Shown here: in pieces, positions 7,696 to 15,903 of the stretch
How the letters are laid out: every line of letters starts with the position of its first letter
Numbering within the stretch: the first letter of the stretch is position 1
Origin: Leifsonia xyli
GTDB lineage: Bacteria > Actinomycetota > Actinomycetes > Actinomycetales > Microbacteriaceae
Assembly (NCBI GenBank): GCA_001647635.1
Contig: CP014761.1
Span: forward strand, 1,736,001 to 1,800,000
DNA length: 64,000 nt
Direction of reading: 5' to 3'
Translations under genes and position numbers: made by a program
The notes under the pieces: generated by a model
The model's input: only the letters and a program-made list of their open reading frames with translations
Database searches by the model: none
Told to the model about the DNA's origin: nothing

Positions 7696-7779
7696 GTTCT
7701 CTTCTCCTTCGAGGGGTGGTGCCGTTCGTGAGACCTCCTCAGCGGGCGGTCATCTGGGGTTCGGGGCACCGGGGGAAAC

Positions 7780-7795
7780 GGATTGGATGCAATCC
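7780..7795. promoter_or_regulatory. Inverted repeat in fasciclin/molybdoenzyme spacer
   Basis: GGATTG-GATG-CAATCC lies in the 129-bp divergent spacer, 30 bp before the molybdoenzyme start and directly after GGGGGAAAC. Possible operator; no regulator gene is adjacent. Confidence 0.35.
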
Positions 7796-7824
7796 GCGAC
7801 GGGTCGTCGCCACGAATAGGGGGC

Positions 7825-9369
7825 ATGACGAGAACGAGGATCGGCACGGTCGCCCTGGCGGCGCTGGCGGGGGTCGTGAGCGGCGGCGTGTTCCTGGCCG
7901 CGGCCGAACTGGTCGCGCTCGTCGCGGCCCGGGAGGCGGGGCCCATCCTCGCGGTCGGCTCCTTCGTGATCGACATCGTCCCGCGACCGGCGAAGGAACT
8001 CGCCATCCAGCTCTTCGGGTCGAACGACAAGCTGTTCCTGCTCGCCTCGCTGGGCGTCGCGGTCCTCGTCGCGTCGGCGGTGGCCGGCGTCCTCGAGCTG
8101 TGGCGGCGCTGGGTAGGCGTCGCCCTGTTCGCCGTCGCCGGGATCGCCGCTGTGGTGGCCACCGTCACCCGCGCGGGAGCGAGCCCGCTCGCATTCCTGC
8201 CGTCGGCCGTCGGCGCGGTCGCGGGCGCGGCCGTGCTGCACCTGCTCGTCGCGCGACTGCACCGCTGGCGCGACCGGGCCGCCGAGGACGCCGAGCGCGG
8301 GGTCGATCGCCGCCGCTTCCTCCTCTTCACCGGCGTCGCCGCCGTCGGAGCCGTCGTCGCGGGCGTCGGCTCGCGTCTCGGATCGGCCGCCACGTCGTCC
8401 ATCGCCGCGATCCGCGCGGCCGTCAAGCTGCCCGCCCCCGCCTCGCGCGTGCGGATCCCCGCGGGAGCCGACCTGAAGGTGCCGGGCCTCTCGCCGCTGT
8501 TCACCCCCAACCGGGACTTCTACCGCGTCGACACCGCCCTCACCGTCCCCTCGGTCGACCCGGCCGCCTGGCGGCTCACGATCGACGGGATGGTCGAGAA
8601 GCGCATCCAACTCGGCTTCCAGGACCTGCTCGACATGGGCCTGGACGAGTACGCGGTGACGCTGACGTGCGTCTCCAACGAGGTCGGCGGCAACCTCATC
8701 GGCAACGCCCGCTGGCTGGGCGTGCGCGTCCGCGATGTGCTCGCGCTCGCGCGGCCGCGGTCCGGCGCCGACATGGTGCTGTCCCGCAGCGTCGACGGGT
8801 TCACCGCGAGCACCCCGTTGGACGCCCTGACGGACGCGAACCGGGATGCGATCCTCGCCGTCGGCATGAACGGCGAGCCGCTGCCGCTCGAGCACGGCTT
8901 CCCGGTGCGGATGGTGGTGCCGGGACTGTACGGGTACGTCTCGGCGACCAAGTGGCTGACCGAGTTGAAGGTGACCACCTTCGCCGCCGACCAGGCCTAC
9001 TGGACGCCCCGCGGCTACAGCGCGAAGGCGCCGATCAAGCTCTCGAGCCGCATCGACACTCCGCGGGTCGACAAGACCGTGAGCGCCGGCCCCACGAAGA
9101 TCGCCGGTGTGGCGTGGGCGCAGACCGTGGGCATCCGGAAGGTCGAGGTGCGGATCGACGGCGGCGAATGGCAGGAGGCGCAGCTGTCGAACCCGATCAA
9201 CGCCGACACGTGGGTGCAGTGGTCCCTGGACTGGGACGCGACCGCGGGCGGGCACACGCTCGCCGTGCGCGCGACCGACAGCGCCGGCCGGCTGCAGGAG
9301 GAGAAGCGGGCGCCGATCGCGCCGAACGGGTCGACCGGCTGGCAGCAGACGTTCGTGCGCGTCGTCTGA
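7825..9369 (+). CDS. Membrane molybdopterin-dependent oxidoreductase (sulfite-oxidase family)
   Basis: 514 residues. The first 150 contain about four hydrophobic segments, followed by RRRFLLFTG and another hydrophobic stretch, which resembles an internal Tat-type motif, so the catalytic part is probably outside the membrane. The catalytic domain has the sulfite-oxidase fold: NRDFYRVDTAL, the molybdenum-ligand Cys in LTCVSNEVGG, ARWLGVRV, GLYGYVSATKWL, then an Ig-like dimerisation domain (VEVRIDGGEWQ) near the C-terminus. Electron partner and substrate are unknown. Start ATG 7825 lies after TAGGGGGC; an earlier GTG/ATG start upstream would remove nothing essential. Divergent from the fasciclin lipoprotein. 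Confidence 0.9.
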   Translation: MTRTRIGTVALAALAGVVSGGVFLAAAELVALVAAREAGPILAVGSFVIDIVPRPAKELAIQLFGSNDKLFLLASLGVAVLVASAVAGVLELWRRWVGVALFAVAGIAAVVATVTRAGASPLAFLPSAVGAVAGAAVLHLLVARLHRWRDRAAEDAERGVDRRRFLLFTGVAAVGAVVAGVGSRLGSAATSSIAAIRAAVKLPAPASRVRIPAGADLKVPGLSPLFTPNRDFYRVDTALTVPSVDPAAWRLTIDGMVEKRIQLGFQDLLDMGLDEYAVTLTCVSNEVGGNLIGNARWLGVRVRDVLALARPRSGADMVLSRSVDGFTASTPLDALTDANRDAILAVGMNGEPLPLEHGFPVRMVVPGLYGYVSATKWLTELKVTTFAADQAYWTPRGYSAKAPIKLSSRIDTPRVDKTVSAGPTKIAGVAWAQTVGIRKVEVRIDGGEWQEAQLSNPINADTWVQWSLDWDATAGGHTLAVRATDSAGRLQEEKRAPIAPNGSTGWQQTFVRVV

Positions 9370-9405
9370 CCCGGGCGTACCCACGGCCCTCCCATCCGCG
9401 CCCGG

Positions 9406-9411
9406 TACGGT
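9406..9411 (+). promoter_or_regulatory. -10 box of leaderless short ORF upstream of dedA-like gene
   Basis: TACGGT, then 7 nt, then ATG 9419. Spacing matches the other leaderless promoters in this window. Confidence 0.5.
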
Positions 9412-9418
9412 CGTCGCC

Positions 9419-9493
9419 ATGACGGGAACGACCTACGCCGCAACCGCCGCACCGGAAGACCTCGGGGGATCGCCGGCCTCGCCTCGCGAGTGA
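9419..9493 (+). CDS. Possible 24-residue leader peptide coupled to DedA gene
   Basis: A short frame MTGTTYAATAAPEDLGG... ends at TGA 9491-9493, which overlaps the ATG of the DedA gene (TGATG). It begins exactly where a leaderless transcript from TACGGT would start, and the DedA start itself has no convincing Shine-Dalgarno. The simplest reading is a leader ORF that delivers ribosomes to the DedA start. The peptide has no recognisable domain. Alternatively it is an accidental frame inside the 5' UTR. Confidence 0.45.
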   Translation: MTGTTYAATAAPEDLGGSPASPRE

Positions 9494-10098
9494 TGACCGC
9501 GCTCGGCGAGTTCGGGGTGGGCGTGTGCGCGCTGGCGGAGGTGGTGTTCCCGCCGATCCCGAGCGAGGTCATCCTGCCGTTCGCCGGGTTCCTGGCGTAC
9601 CAGGGCTCGATGAACGTCGTGCTGGTGCTGCTCGCGGCGACCCTGGGCAGCTTCGCCGGGGCCGTCATCCTCTACCTCCTGGGACGCCGGCTCGGCGAGG
9701 AGCGTGCCGTGCGGCTGCTCGCGCGCCTGCCGCTCGTGGACGAGTCCGACTTCCGCTCGTCGGCGGAGTGGCTGCGCCGCCACGGCCGCGGCGCCGTGTT
9801 CTTCGGCCGGCTGGTGCCGCTGGTCCGCAGCCTGATCTCACTGCCCGCGGGCGCGACCCGGATGCCGTTCGGCCGGTTCGCGCTGTTCACGCTGGCCGGC
9901 ACGCTGCTGTGGAACGCGCTGCTGGTCGGCGCCGGGTTCGCCCTCGGGACGCAGTACCACCTCGTCGAGCGGTACACGGAGTACCTCGACGTGGTCATCT
10001 ACGCCGCCGTCGGGCTGACGCTCGCGTGGCTGGTCGTGCGGCGCATCCGGCGGGTCCGCGCGTCCCGCCGCGCTCAGGAGAGCGGCGAGACGGACTGA
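9493..10098 (+). CDS. DedA family membrane protein (VTT domain)
   Basis: 201 residues with five or six hydrophobic segments. Family signatures are present: the re-entrant loop motif PPIPSEVILPFAGFLA near the N-terminus, GSFAGAVILYLLGRRLGEE, and FFGRLVPLVRSLISLPAGATRMPFGRF, which carries the conserved Arg/Gly pattern of DedA proteins. Members are linked to lipid (undecaprenyl phosphate, PE) flipping and to membrane-potential maintenance. Either GTG 9490 or ATG 9493 can start; 9493 overlaps the stop of the short upstream frame. Basic C-terminal tail. Confidence 0.9.
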   Translation: MTALGEFGVGVCALAEVVFPPIPSEVILPFAGFLAYQGSMNVVLVLLAATLGSFAGAVILYLLGRRLGEERAVRLLARLPLVDESDFRSSAEWLRRHGRGAVFFGRLVPLVRSLISLPAGATRMPFGRFALFTLAGTLLWNALLVGAGFALGTQYHLVERYTEYLDVVIYAAVGLTLAWLVVRRIRRVRASRRAQESGETD

Positions 10099-10117
10099 GG
10101 CCTGGCCGCAACCGGGG

Positions 10118-10489
10118 TCAGTCCTCCATGAGCTCCCGTACCTCGGTCGTCCGCTGCCCCGGGTTGTCGCCGGTGTTGACCGTGCCCTGGCGCTCGACCA
10201 TGACCACCAGGGCCTCCGTGTCGGCGCGCGGGCAGTGCTCGACGCCCGCGGGCACGACGTAGACGTCGTTCGGACCGAGCTCAACGTCCCCGTCCCGGAG
10301 TTGCAGCGTCAAGTGGCGGTCGACCACCAGGAACAGCTCGTCGCTGTCGGGGTGCGAGTGCCAGACGAACTCGCCGCGCAGACGGGCGATCTTCACATCC
10401 TGGTCATTGACGCTGACGAGACGGTGAGGCTGCCAGGGATCGGGGATGCGGTCGAAGGCGGCGAGGATGTTCCGGACGGGTGCGCTCAT
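10118..10489 (-). CDS. Cupin domain protein
   Basis: 123 residues forming one cupin barrel. Metal-binding motif 1 reads GEFVWHSHPDSDELFLV (two His and one Glu) and motif 2 reads GPNDVYVVPAGVEHCP (His), so a metal-binding site is complete. No other domain, so it is either a small isomerase/dioxygenase-like enzyme or a sensor; the substrate is not predictable. The start at 10489 follows TAGGCT by 6 nt, a leaderless arrangement. The N-terminal AAFDRIPDPWQPHRLVSVND is typical of small stand-alone cupins. Confidence 0.88.
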   Translation of the reverse strand: MSAPVRNILAAFDRIPDPWQPHRLVSVNDQDVKIARLRGEFVWHSHPDSDELFLVVDRHLTLQLRDGDVELGPNDVYVVPAGVEHCPRADTEALVVMVERQGTVNTGDNPGQRTTEVRELMED

Positions 10490-10495
10490 GTCGCC

Positions 10496-10501
10496 AGCCT
10501 A
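10496..10501 (-). promoter_or_regulatory. -10 box of leaderless cupin transcript
   Basis: TAGGCT on the minus strand, 6 nt before ATG 10489. No Shine-Dalgarno is present. Confidence 0.5.
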
Positions 10502-10535
10502 GGGCGCTGTCGGCGGCCGGTGGTTGTATGGGGGC

Positions 10536-12059
10536 GTGCTCCTCGACGCGCTCGTGACGACGGCCGAGACCGTCGCGTCCACCCGGTCCCGCCTGGCGAA
10601 GGTGGATGCGCTCGCCGCGCTGCTCGCTCAGCTGGAGCCCGACGAGATCGCACCCGCGGTGGGCTTCCTCGTCGGCAAGGCGCGGCAGGGACGGGTCGGC
10701 GTCGGCTGGCGCGGGCTCAGCGGCGCGATGGGCGATCCTGCCCCCGAGCCGACGCTCACGGTGGACGACCTGGATGCGCTGCTCGACCGGCTCGCCGCGC
10801 TCTCCGGCGCCGGGTCCGCGACCGAGCGGAACCGGGTGCTCCGCGAGTTCACCGCGCGGGCGACGGAGCGCGAGCAGGACTTCATCGCCCGCGTGCTCCT
10901 CGGCGAGATGCGCACCGGGGCGCTCGAGGGCGTCCTCATGGATGCGATCGCCCGCGCGTCCGACCGCGGCGGCGAGTCCGTGCGCCGGGCGGCGATGCTG
11001 TCCGGCGACCTCGGCGAGACCGCGCGGCTCGCCCTCACGGGTACGGCGGAGGAGCTTGACGCGGTCGGCCTGCAGGTGGGGCGGCCGGTGCTGCCGATGC
11101 TCGCCGCCTCCGCGCCGACCCCGACGGAGGCGCTCGCCACGACCGGCGAGGCATCGGTCGAGTACAAGCTGGACGGCGCCCGCATCCAGGTGCACCGGCA
11201 CGGGGACGACGTGCGCGTCTTCACCCGCAATCTGGCCGACATCACGCATCGCCTGCCGGAGGTGGTCGAGGTGGTCCGGCGGCTGCCGGTGCGGGATGTG
11301 ATCCTCGACGGCGAGACGCTGTCGCTCGACGAGGAGGGCGCGCCCCGGCCGTTCCAGGAGACGATGAGCCGCTTCGGCGCGGAAGCCGCGCGGGAGACCA
11401 TGTTGCATCCCTGGTTCTTCGACGTGCTGCACGTCGACGGCCGCGACCTGCTGGACGAGCCGCTGTCCGTCCGGCTGGCCGAGCTGGAGCGGGTCGCGGG
11501 CGAGCACCGCATCCCGGGCGAGGTCACGGCCGACCCCGCGGTCGCCGAGCGCGTGTCCGAGGCGGCGCTGGCAGCCGGGCAGGAGGGCGTCGTCGTCAAG
11601 GCGATCGACTCCCCGTACGCGGCCGGCCGGCGCGGATCGAGCTGGGTCAAGGTGAAGCCCGTGCACACCTACGACCTCGTCGTGCTGGCGGTGGAGTGGG
11701 GATCGGGCCGGCGGCAGGGGCTGCTGTCCAACATCCACCTCGGCGCCCGCGACCCCGAGGGCGCATACGGCGAGCCGGGCGGGTTCGTCATGGTCGGCAA
11801 GACGTTCAAAGGCCTCACCGACAAGCTGCTCGCCTGGCAGACCGAGCACTTCCAGGAGATCGAGGTGCGCCGGACGGCCGGGACGGTCTGGGTCGCGCCC
11901 ACGACTGTGGCCGAGATCGCGATCGACGGCGTCCAGCGCTCGAGCCGGTACCCGGGAGGCATCGCGCTGCGCTTCGCACGCGTCAAGCGCTACCGCGACG
12001 ACAAGGACCCCGGCGAGGCCGACACCATCGAGACGCTCCGCGGACTGCTGCGGGAGTAG
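10536..12059 (+). CDS. ATP-dependent DNA ligase (LigB-type)
   Basis: 507 residues, the usual length of actinobacterial LigB enzymes. Order: N-terminal helical DNA-binding domain (1-175), adenylation domain with motif I EYKLDGARIQ (nucleophile Lys211), motif III-like PFQETMSRF and WFFDVLHVDG, motif IV EGVVVKAIDS, motif V SSWVKVKP, then an OB domain ending in RFARVKRYRDDK. It seals nicks with ATP and complements the essential NAD-dependent LigA. There is no polymerase or nuclease module, so it is not LigD. Start GTG 10536 fits TTGTAT 6 nt upstream. Divergent from the cupin gene, whose -10 box lies only 34 bp away. Confidence 0.92.
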   Translation: MLLDALVTTAETVASTRSRLAKVDALAALLAQLEPDEIAPAVGFLVGKARQGRVGVGWRGLSGAMGDPAPEPTLTVDDLDALLDRLAALSGAGSATERNRVLREFTARATEREQDFIARVLLGEMRTGALEGVLMDAIARASDRGGESVRRAAMLSGDLGETARLALTGTAEELDAVGLQVGRPVLPMLAASAPTPTEALATTGEASVEYKLDGARIQVHRHGDDVRVFTRNLADITHRLPEVVEVVRRLPVRDVILDGETLSLDEEGAPRPFQETMSRFGAEAARETMLHPWFFDVLHVDGRDLLDEPLSVRLAELERVAGEHRIPGEVTADPAVAERVSEAALAAGQEGVVVKAIDSPYAAGRRGSSWVKVKPVHTYDLVVLAVEWGSGRRQGLLSNIHLGARDPEGAYGEPGGFVMVGKTFKGLTDKLLAWQTEHFQEIEVRRTAGTVWVAPTTVAEIAIDGVQRSSRYPGGIALRFARVKRYRDDKDPGEADTIETLRGLLRE

Positions 12060-12076
12060 CGGGCGCCGGCCCGTCG

Positions 12077-12082
12077 TACGAT
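12077..12082 (+). promoter_or_regulatory. -10 box of leaderless transcript (Gfo/Idh)
   Basis: TACGAT followed by GACCGC and ATG 12089; no ribosome-binding site. Confidence 0.55.
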
Positions 12083-12088
12083 GACCGC

Positions 12089-13066
12089 ATGACGACCTCC
12101 TCCCCCGCGTGGGGCATCCTGGGCACGGGCGGCATCGCCGGCGCCATGACGCGCGACCTGCAGCTCGACGGGCATACCGTCACGGCGGTCGGCTCCCGCA
12201 GTCCCGAGTCCGGGGCCCGCTTCGCCGCGGCGCACGGCATTCCGCGCTCCCACGGCAGCTACGAGGAGCTCGTGGCCGACCCGGATGTCGACGTCGTCTA
12301 CATCGCCACCCCGCATCCGCAGCACGCGCCGAACGCCCTGCTCGCCCTCGCGGCCGGCAAGCACGTGCTCGTCGAGAAGCCGTTCACGATGGACCAGGCC
12401 GAGGCGCAGGCGATCGCCGACGCGGCCGCCGCGAACGGCCTCGTCGCGCTCGAGGCGATGTGGACGCGGTGGCTGCCGCACATGGAGCGACTGCAGGAGA
12501 TCGTGAGCGACGGCACGCTCGGCGAGCTCCGCTCCGTCGTCGCCCACCACGACCAGCGCACCAACCCCGACCCCGAGGGCCGCATGCTGAACAAGGCCCT
12601 CGGCGGCGGCGCGCTGCTCGATCTCGGGATCTACCCGGTCTCGTTCGCGTGGGACGTGCTCGGCGCCCCGGACGAGGTGCTCGCCCTCTCGACGCCGACC
12701 GCGACCGGCGTCGACCGGCAGACGTCCATCCTCCTCGGCTACGCGAGCGGCGCCCAGGCGGCGCTGACCACCACCCTGGATGCGGCAGGCGACAACAGCG
12801 CGACCGTGCTCGGCACCGATGCCCGCGTCGAGCTCGACGCCACCTTCTACGCGCCCACGACGTTCCGCGTCGTCGACCCCGCCGGCCGCGTCCTCGAGAC
12901 CTACGAGTCCCACATCGAGGGGCGGGGCATGCAGTACCAGGCCCGCGCGATCGAACGCCTGATCGCGGCCGGCGGCGGAGAGGATGCGCGGCTGCCGCTG
13001 TCGCAGTCGGTGGCGATCATGGGCACGCTCGACACCATCCGGGAGCGCATCGGACTGGTGTACTGA
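12089..13066 (+). CDS. Gfo/Idh/MocA family NAD(P) oxidoreductase
   Basis: 325 residues. N-terminal Rossmann domain with WGILGTGGIAG, then YIATPHPQHAPNALLALAAGKHVLVEKPF, the family hallmark with the catalytic Lys in EKPF. The C-terminal substrate domain includes HDQRTNPDPEGRMLNKALGGGALLDLGIYPVSF, typical of trans-dihydrodiol dehydrogenase/glucose-fructose-oxidoreductase-like members. Likely substrate is a sugar or cyclitol. Apparently monocistronic and leaderless. Confidence 0.9.
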   Translation: MTTSSPAWGILGTGGIAGAMTRDLQLDGHTVTAVGSRSPESGARFAAAHGIPRSHGSYEELVADPDVDVVYIATPHPQHAPNALLALAAGKHVLVEKPFTMDQAEAQAIADAAAANGLVALEAMWTRWLPHMERLQEIVSDGTLGELRSVVAHHDQRTNPDPEGRMLNKALGGGALLDLGIYPVSFAWDVLGAPDEVLALSTPTATGVDRQTSILLGYASGAQAALTTTLDAAGDNSATVLGTDARVELDATFYAPTTFRVVDPAGRVLETYESHIEGRGMQYQARAIERLIAAGGGEDARLPLSQSVAIMGTLDTIRERIGLVY

Positions 13067-13145
13067 TCCGCTGCCCTTCCGCCCGCCCGACGCCCGGCGT
13101 TAGAGTGCGGCTAGGGCCCTGGCCCAGCGGGAAGGAGCGTCGAGG

Positions 13146-13892
13146 ATGACCGATCTGACCGGGCGGAGGGCGCTCGTCACCGGCGGCGCGAGCGGCATCG
13201 GGCTGGCGTGCGCCGAGGTGTTCGCGGAGGCCGGCGCGCACGTCACCATCGCAGACCTCAACGGCGACGCGGCGCGGGACGTGGCCGAGCGGCTCCGCGG
13301 GGACGCCTGGGAGGTGGACCTGTCGAAGACCGTCGAGCTCGCGCAGGCGGCGGTCGACACCGACATCCTGGTCAACAACGCGGGCATCCAGACGGTGCGG
13401 CCGATCCAGGAGTTCGAGCCGGAGACCTTCGCCCTGATGCTGCGGATCATGGTCGAGGCGCCGTTCCTCCTCATCCGCGCGGCGCTGCCCGGGATGTACG
13501 AGCGCGGTTTCGGACGGATCATCAATATCTCCAGCGTCCACGGGCTGCGCGCCAGCGAGTACAAGTCGGCCTACGTGACCGCGAAGCACGCGCTCGAAGG
13601 CCTCTCGAAGACGACCGCCCTGGAGGGCGGCCCGCACGGCGTCACCTCCAACTGCATCAACCCCGGATACGTGCGCACGCCGCTGGTCGAGAAGCAGATC
13701 GCCGACCAGGCGCGGCTGCACGGCATCCCGGAGGAGGACGTGGTCGAGAAGGTGATGCTCACCGAGGCCGCGATCAAGCGGCTGGTGGAGCCCGCCGAAG
13801 TCGGCAGCCTCGCGCTGTGGCTGGCCGGAGACGACGCGGGGATGGTCACCGGCGCGAGCTACACGATGGACGGCGGCTGGAGCGCCCGGTGA
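13146..13892 (+). CDS. 3-hydroxybutyrate dehydrogenase (SDR)
   Basis: 248 residues, short-chain dehydrogenase. NAD-binding GGASGIGLA, NNAGIQ, catalytic ISSVHG and YVTAKHA (YxxxK), and NPGYVRTPLVEKQIADQA, which is characteristic of D-beta-hydroxybutyrate dehydrogenases. ADLN after beta-2 indicates NAD. RBS GGAAGGAGCG precedes ATG. First gene of a three-gene operon in which each following start overlaps the previous stop, with two alpha/beta hydrolases. Hydrolysis of hydroxybutyrate esters or oligomers followed by oxidation to acetoacetate is a reasonable joint role, but inferred. Confidence 0.88.
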   Translation: MTDLTGRRALVTGGASGIGLACAEVFAEAGAHVTIADLNGDAARDVAERLRGDAWEVDLSKTVELAQAAVDTDILVNNAGIQTVRPIQEFEPETFALMLRIMVEAPFLLIRAALPGMYERGFGRIINISSVHGLRASEYKSAYVTAKHALEGLSKTTALEGGPHGVTSNCINPGYVRTPLVEKQIADQARLHGIPEEDVVEKVMLTEAAIKRLVEPAEVGSLALWLAGDDAGMVTGASYTMDGGWSAR

Positions 13893-14797
13893 CCGCGCCT
13901 GTCCCGTTCGCCGCTCCGGTCGACGGCGGTGAGCTGGCCGGCGGAGTCTGGAACCCGGACGCCCCCGGCACGCCGCTCCTCGCGATCCACGGCATCACGG
14001 CGAACCATCTCGCCTGGGCGCGGGTCGCGGCCGCCCTGCCGGGCACGCGGGTCATCGCGCCGGATCTGCGCGGCCGCGGCCGCAGCGGCGACCTTCCCGG
14101 TCCGTTCACGCTGAACCACCTCGCCGACGACGTGGCCCGGGCGCTGGATGCGCTCGACGTGCCGCGGGCGGCCGTGGCGGGTCACAGCATGGGCGGCTTC
14201 GTCGCGGTGCGCTTCGCCGAGCGCCACCCGGACCGAACGGAGAGACTGGCGCTCATCGACGGCGGCCTGCCGCTGCCCTGGCCGTCCGACATCCCCGCCG
14301 ACCAGGTCCCTGCTGCCGTCCTCGGCCCCGCGGTCGAACGGCTTCGGCGCACCTTCGCGTCGCCGGACGCCTACGAGGAGTTCTGGCGTCAGCATCCCGC
14401 GATCGGACCCTGGTGGAACGACACCTTCGCCGACTACGTCGCCTACGACCTGGTCGGCGAGGCGCCCGCCCTGCGGTCGAGCGTCAGCGAGGCGGCCGTG
14501 TCGGTGAACGCGCTGGAGCTGTATGGCGGGAACGGCTACGCGGAGGCGTTGGCCGGGCTGCGGCTCCCGATCGCTTTCGTGCGGGCGCCCCGCGGCCTGC
14601 TCGACGGCCCTCCTCTCTATCCGCTGGAGGTCGTGGCGGAATGGCGGGAGCGGCTGCCCGGGATGAGCGTGAGCGAGGCCGACGACGTCAACCACTACAC
14701 GATCCTGATGACCGATGACGGGCTCCGGCAGATCCTGCCGGTGCTCGACCGCTCCATCCCCCACCCGAACGCCCACCCGAAGGAGACACCCGCATGA
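13889..14797 (+). CDS. Alpha/beta hydrolase (operon with BDH)
   Basis: 302 residues, starting at a GTG that overlaps the dehydrogenase stop (GTGA). Oxyanion HGITANH, DLRGRGRSG, nucleophile elbow AGHSMGGF, and a late His in DVNHYTILM give the family order. There is no signal peptide, so it acts in the cytoplasm. Sequence class resembles general esterases/lactonases. The tight coupling to hydroxybutyrate dehydrogenase suggests an ester or lactone of a short hydroxy acid as substrate. Confidence 0.88.
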   Translation: MTAPVPFAAPVDGGELAGGVWNPDAPGTPLLAIHGITANHLAWARVAAALPGTRVIAPDLRGRGRSGDLPGPFTLNHLADDVARALDALDVPRAAVAGHSMGGFVAVRFAERHPDRTERLALIDGGLPLPWPSDIPADQVPAAVLGPAVERLRRTFASPDAYEEFWRQHPAIGPWWNDTFADYVAYDLVGEAPALRSSVSEAAVSVNALELYGGNGYAEALAGLRLPIAFVRAPRGLLDGPPLYPLEVVAEWRERLPGMSVSEADDVNHYTILMTDDGLRQILPVLDRSIPHPNAHPKETPA

Positions 14798-15846
14798 CCG
14801 GAACGCTGCTGCCGGGCATCGACGCCCGCGCCGTCCGCACCGACCGCTACACCGCCAATGTGCTGGAGCGCCCCGCCGACGGCGAAGCTCTGCAGACCGT
14901 GCTGTTCGTCCACGGCAACGTCTCGTCGTCGCTGTTCTGGCAGCCGCTGATGCTGTCGTTGCCCGCCGGCATCCGCGCGCTCGCGGTCGACCTGCGCGGT
15001 TTCGGCGACAGCGAGGTGCTCCCGGTGGATGCGACCCGCGGCGTCCGCGACTTCTCCGACGATGTCGCGGCCGTCGCCGACGAGCTCGGGCTCGGTGCCG
15101 CGCACATCGTGGGGTGGAGCCTCGGCGGCGGCGTGGTGATGCAGCTGCTCCTCGACCGGCCCGACCTCGTGAGCAGCCTGACGCTGGTCTCCCCGGTCTC
15201 GCCGTACGGCTTCGGCGGCACGGCGCTGGACGGCTCCCTGCTGAACGCGGACGCCTCCGGCACCGGAGGCGGCGGCGCGAACCCGGATTTCGTGGCCCGG
15301 CTCGCTGCCGGCGACACCGGCGAGGAGTCGCCAACGTCGCCCCGTGCGGTCTACCGGTCGTCGTACGTCGCCCCCGGTTTCGAGTCGGAGTACGAGGACC
15401 TGTGGGTGGAGTCGATGCTGTCCACGGCCACCGGCCCCGACAACTACCCCGGCGACGCCGCCGCCTCGGAGCACTGGCCCGGCTTCGGGCCCGGCACCCG
15501 CGGCATCCTGAACACGCTCGCCCCGACCCACTTCGACACCTCCGGCATCGCGGACGCGCCGGCCAAGCCGCCGATCCTGTGGCTGCACGGCGACGTGGAT
15601 GCGATCGTCGGCGACGCATCCTTCTTCGACCTCAACCAACTCGGCGCGGCGGGCGTCATCCCGGGCTGGCCGGGAGAGGAGGTGGCGCCCCCGCAGCCGA
15701 TGCTGGCGCAGACCCGCGCCGTGCTCGACCGCTACGCCGCGAACGGCGGCCGGACGCGCGAGGTCGTCTTCGAGAACTGCGGCCACTCGGCCCACATCGA
15801 GAAGCCCGAGGAGTTCCGGGCGGAGCTGCTCGCGTGGATCAGGTGA
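14794..15846 (+). CDS. Second alpha/beta hydrolase of the BDH operon
   Basis: 350 residues; ATGA overlap with the preceding gene. Motifs: FVHGNVSSSLFW, DLRGFGDSE, nucleophile Ser in VGWSLGGGVVMQ, acidic residue in WLHGDVDAIVGD, and catalytic His in GHSAHIEKPEEF. It is not a close copy of the first hydrolase and has an enlarged cap region (about 150-260) rich in Gly and acidic residues, which should shape a different pocket. Cytoplasmic. Last gene of the operon; its 3' end faces the TetR gene. Confidence 0.88.
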   Translation: MTGTLLPGIDARAVRTDRYTANVLERPADGEALQTVLFVHGNVSSSLFWQPLMLSLPAGIRALAVDLRGFGDSEVLPVDATRGVRDFSDDVAAVADELGLGAAHIVGWSLGGGVVMQLLLDRPDLVSSLTLVSPVSPYGFGGTALDGSLLNADASGTGGGGANPDFVARLAAGDTGEESPTSPRAVYRSSYVAPGFESEYEDLWVESMLSTATGPDNYPGDAAASEHWPGFGPGTRGILNTLAPTHFDTSGIADAPAKPPILWLHGDVDAIVGDASFFDLNQLGAAGVIPGWPGEEVAPPQPMLAQTRAVLDRYAANGGRTREVVFENCGHSAHIEKPEEFRAELLAWIR

Positions 15847-15903
15847 GCCGCGCCATCGAGTGGAGACATCAGCACTCCATCCGACCCTGATTCGAGCATC
15901 GAC

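Noticed and set aside
7696..7824. Possible SigK/ECF promoter (GGAAAC) in front of the molybdoenzyme
   Set aside because: No matching -10 (CGTC) at 16-17 bp; spacing does not fit.
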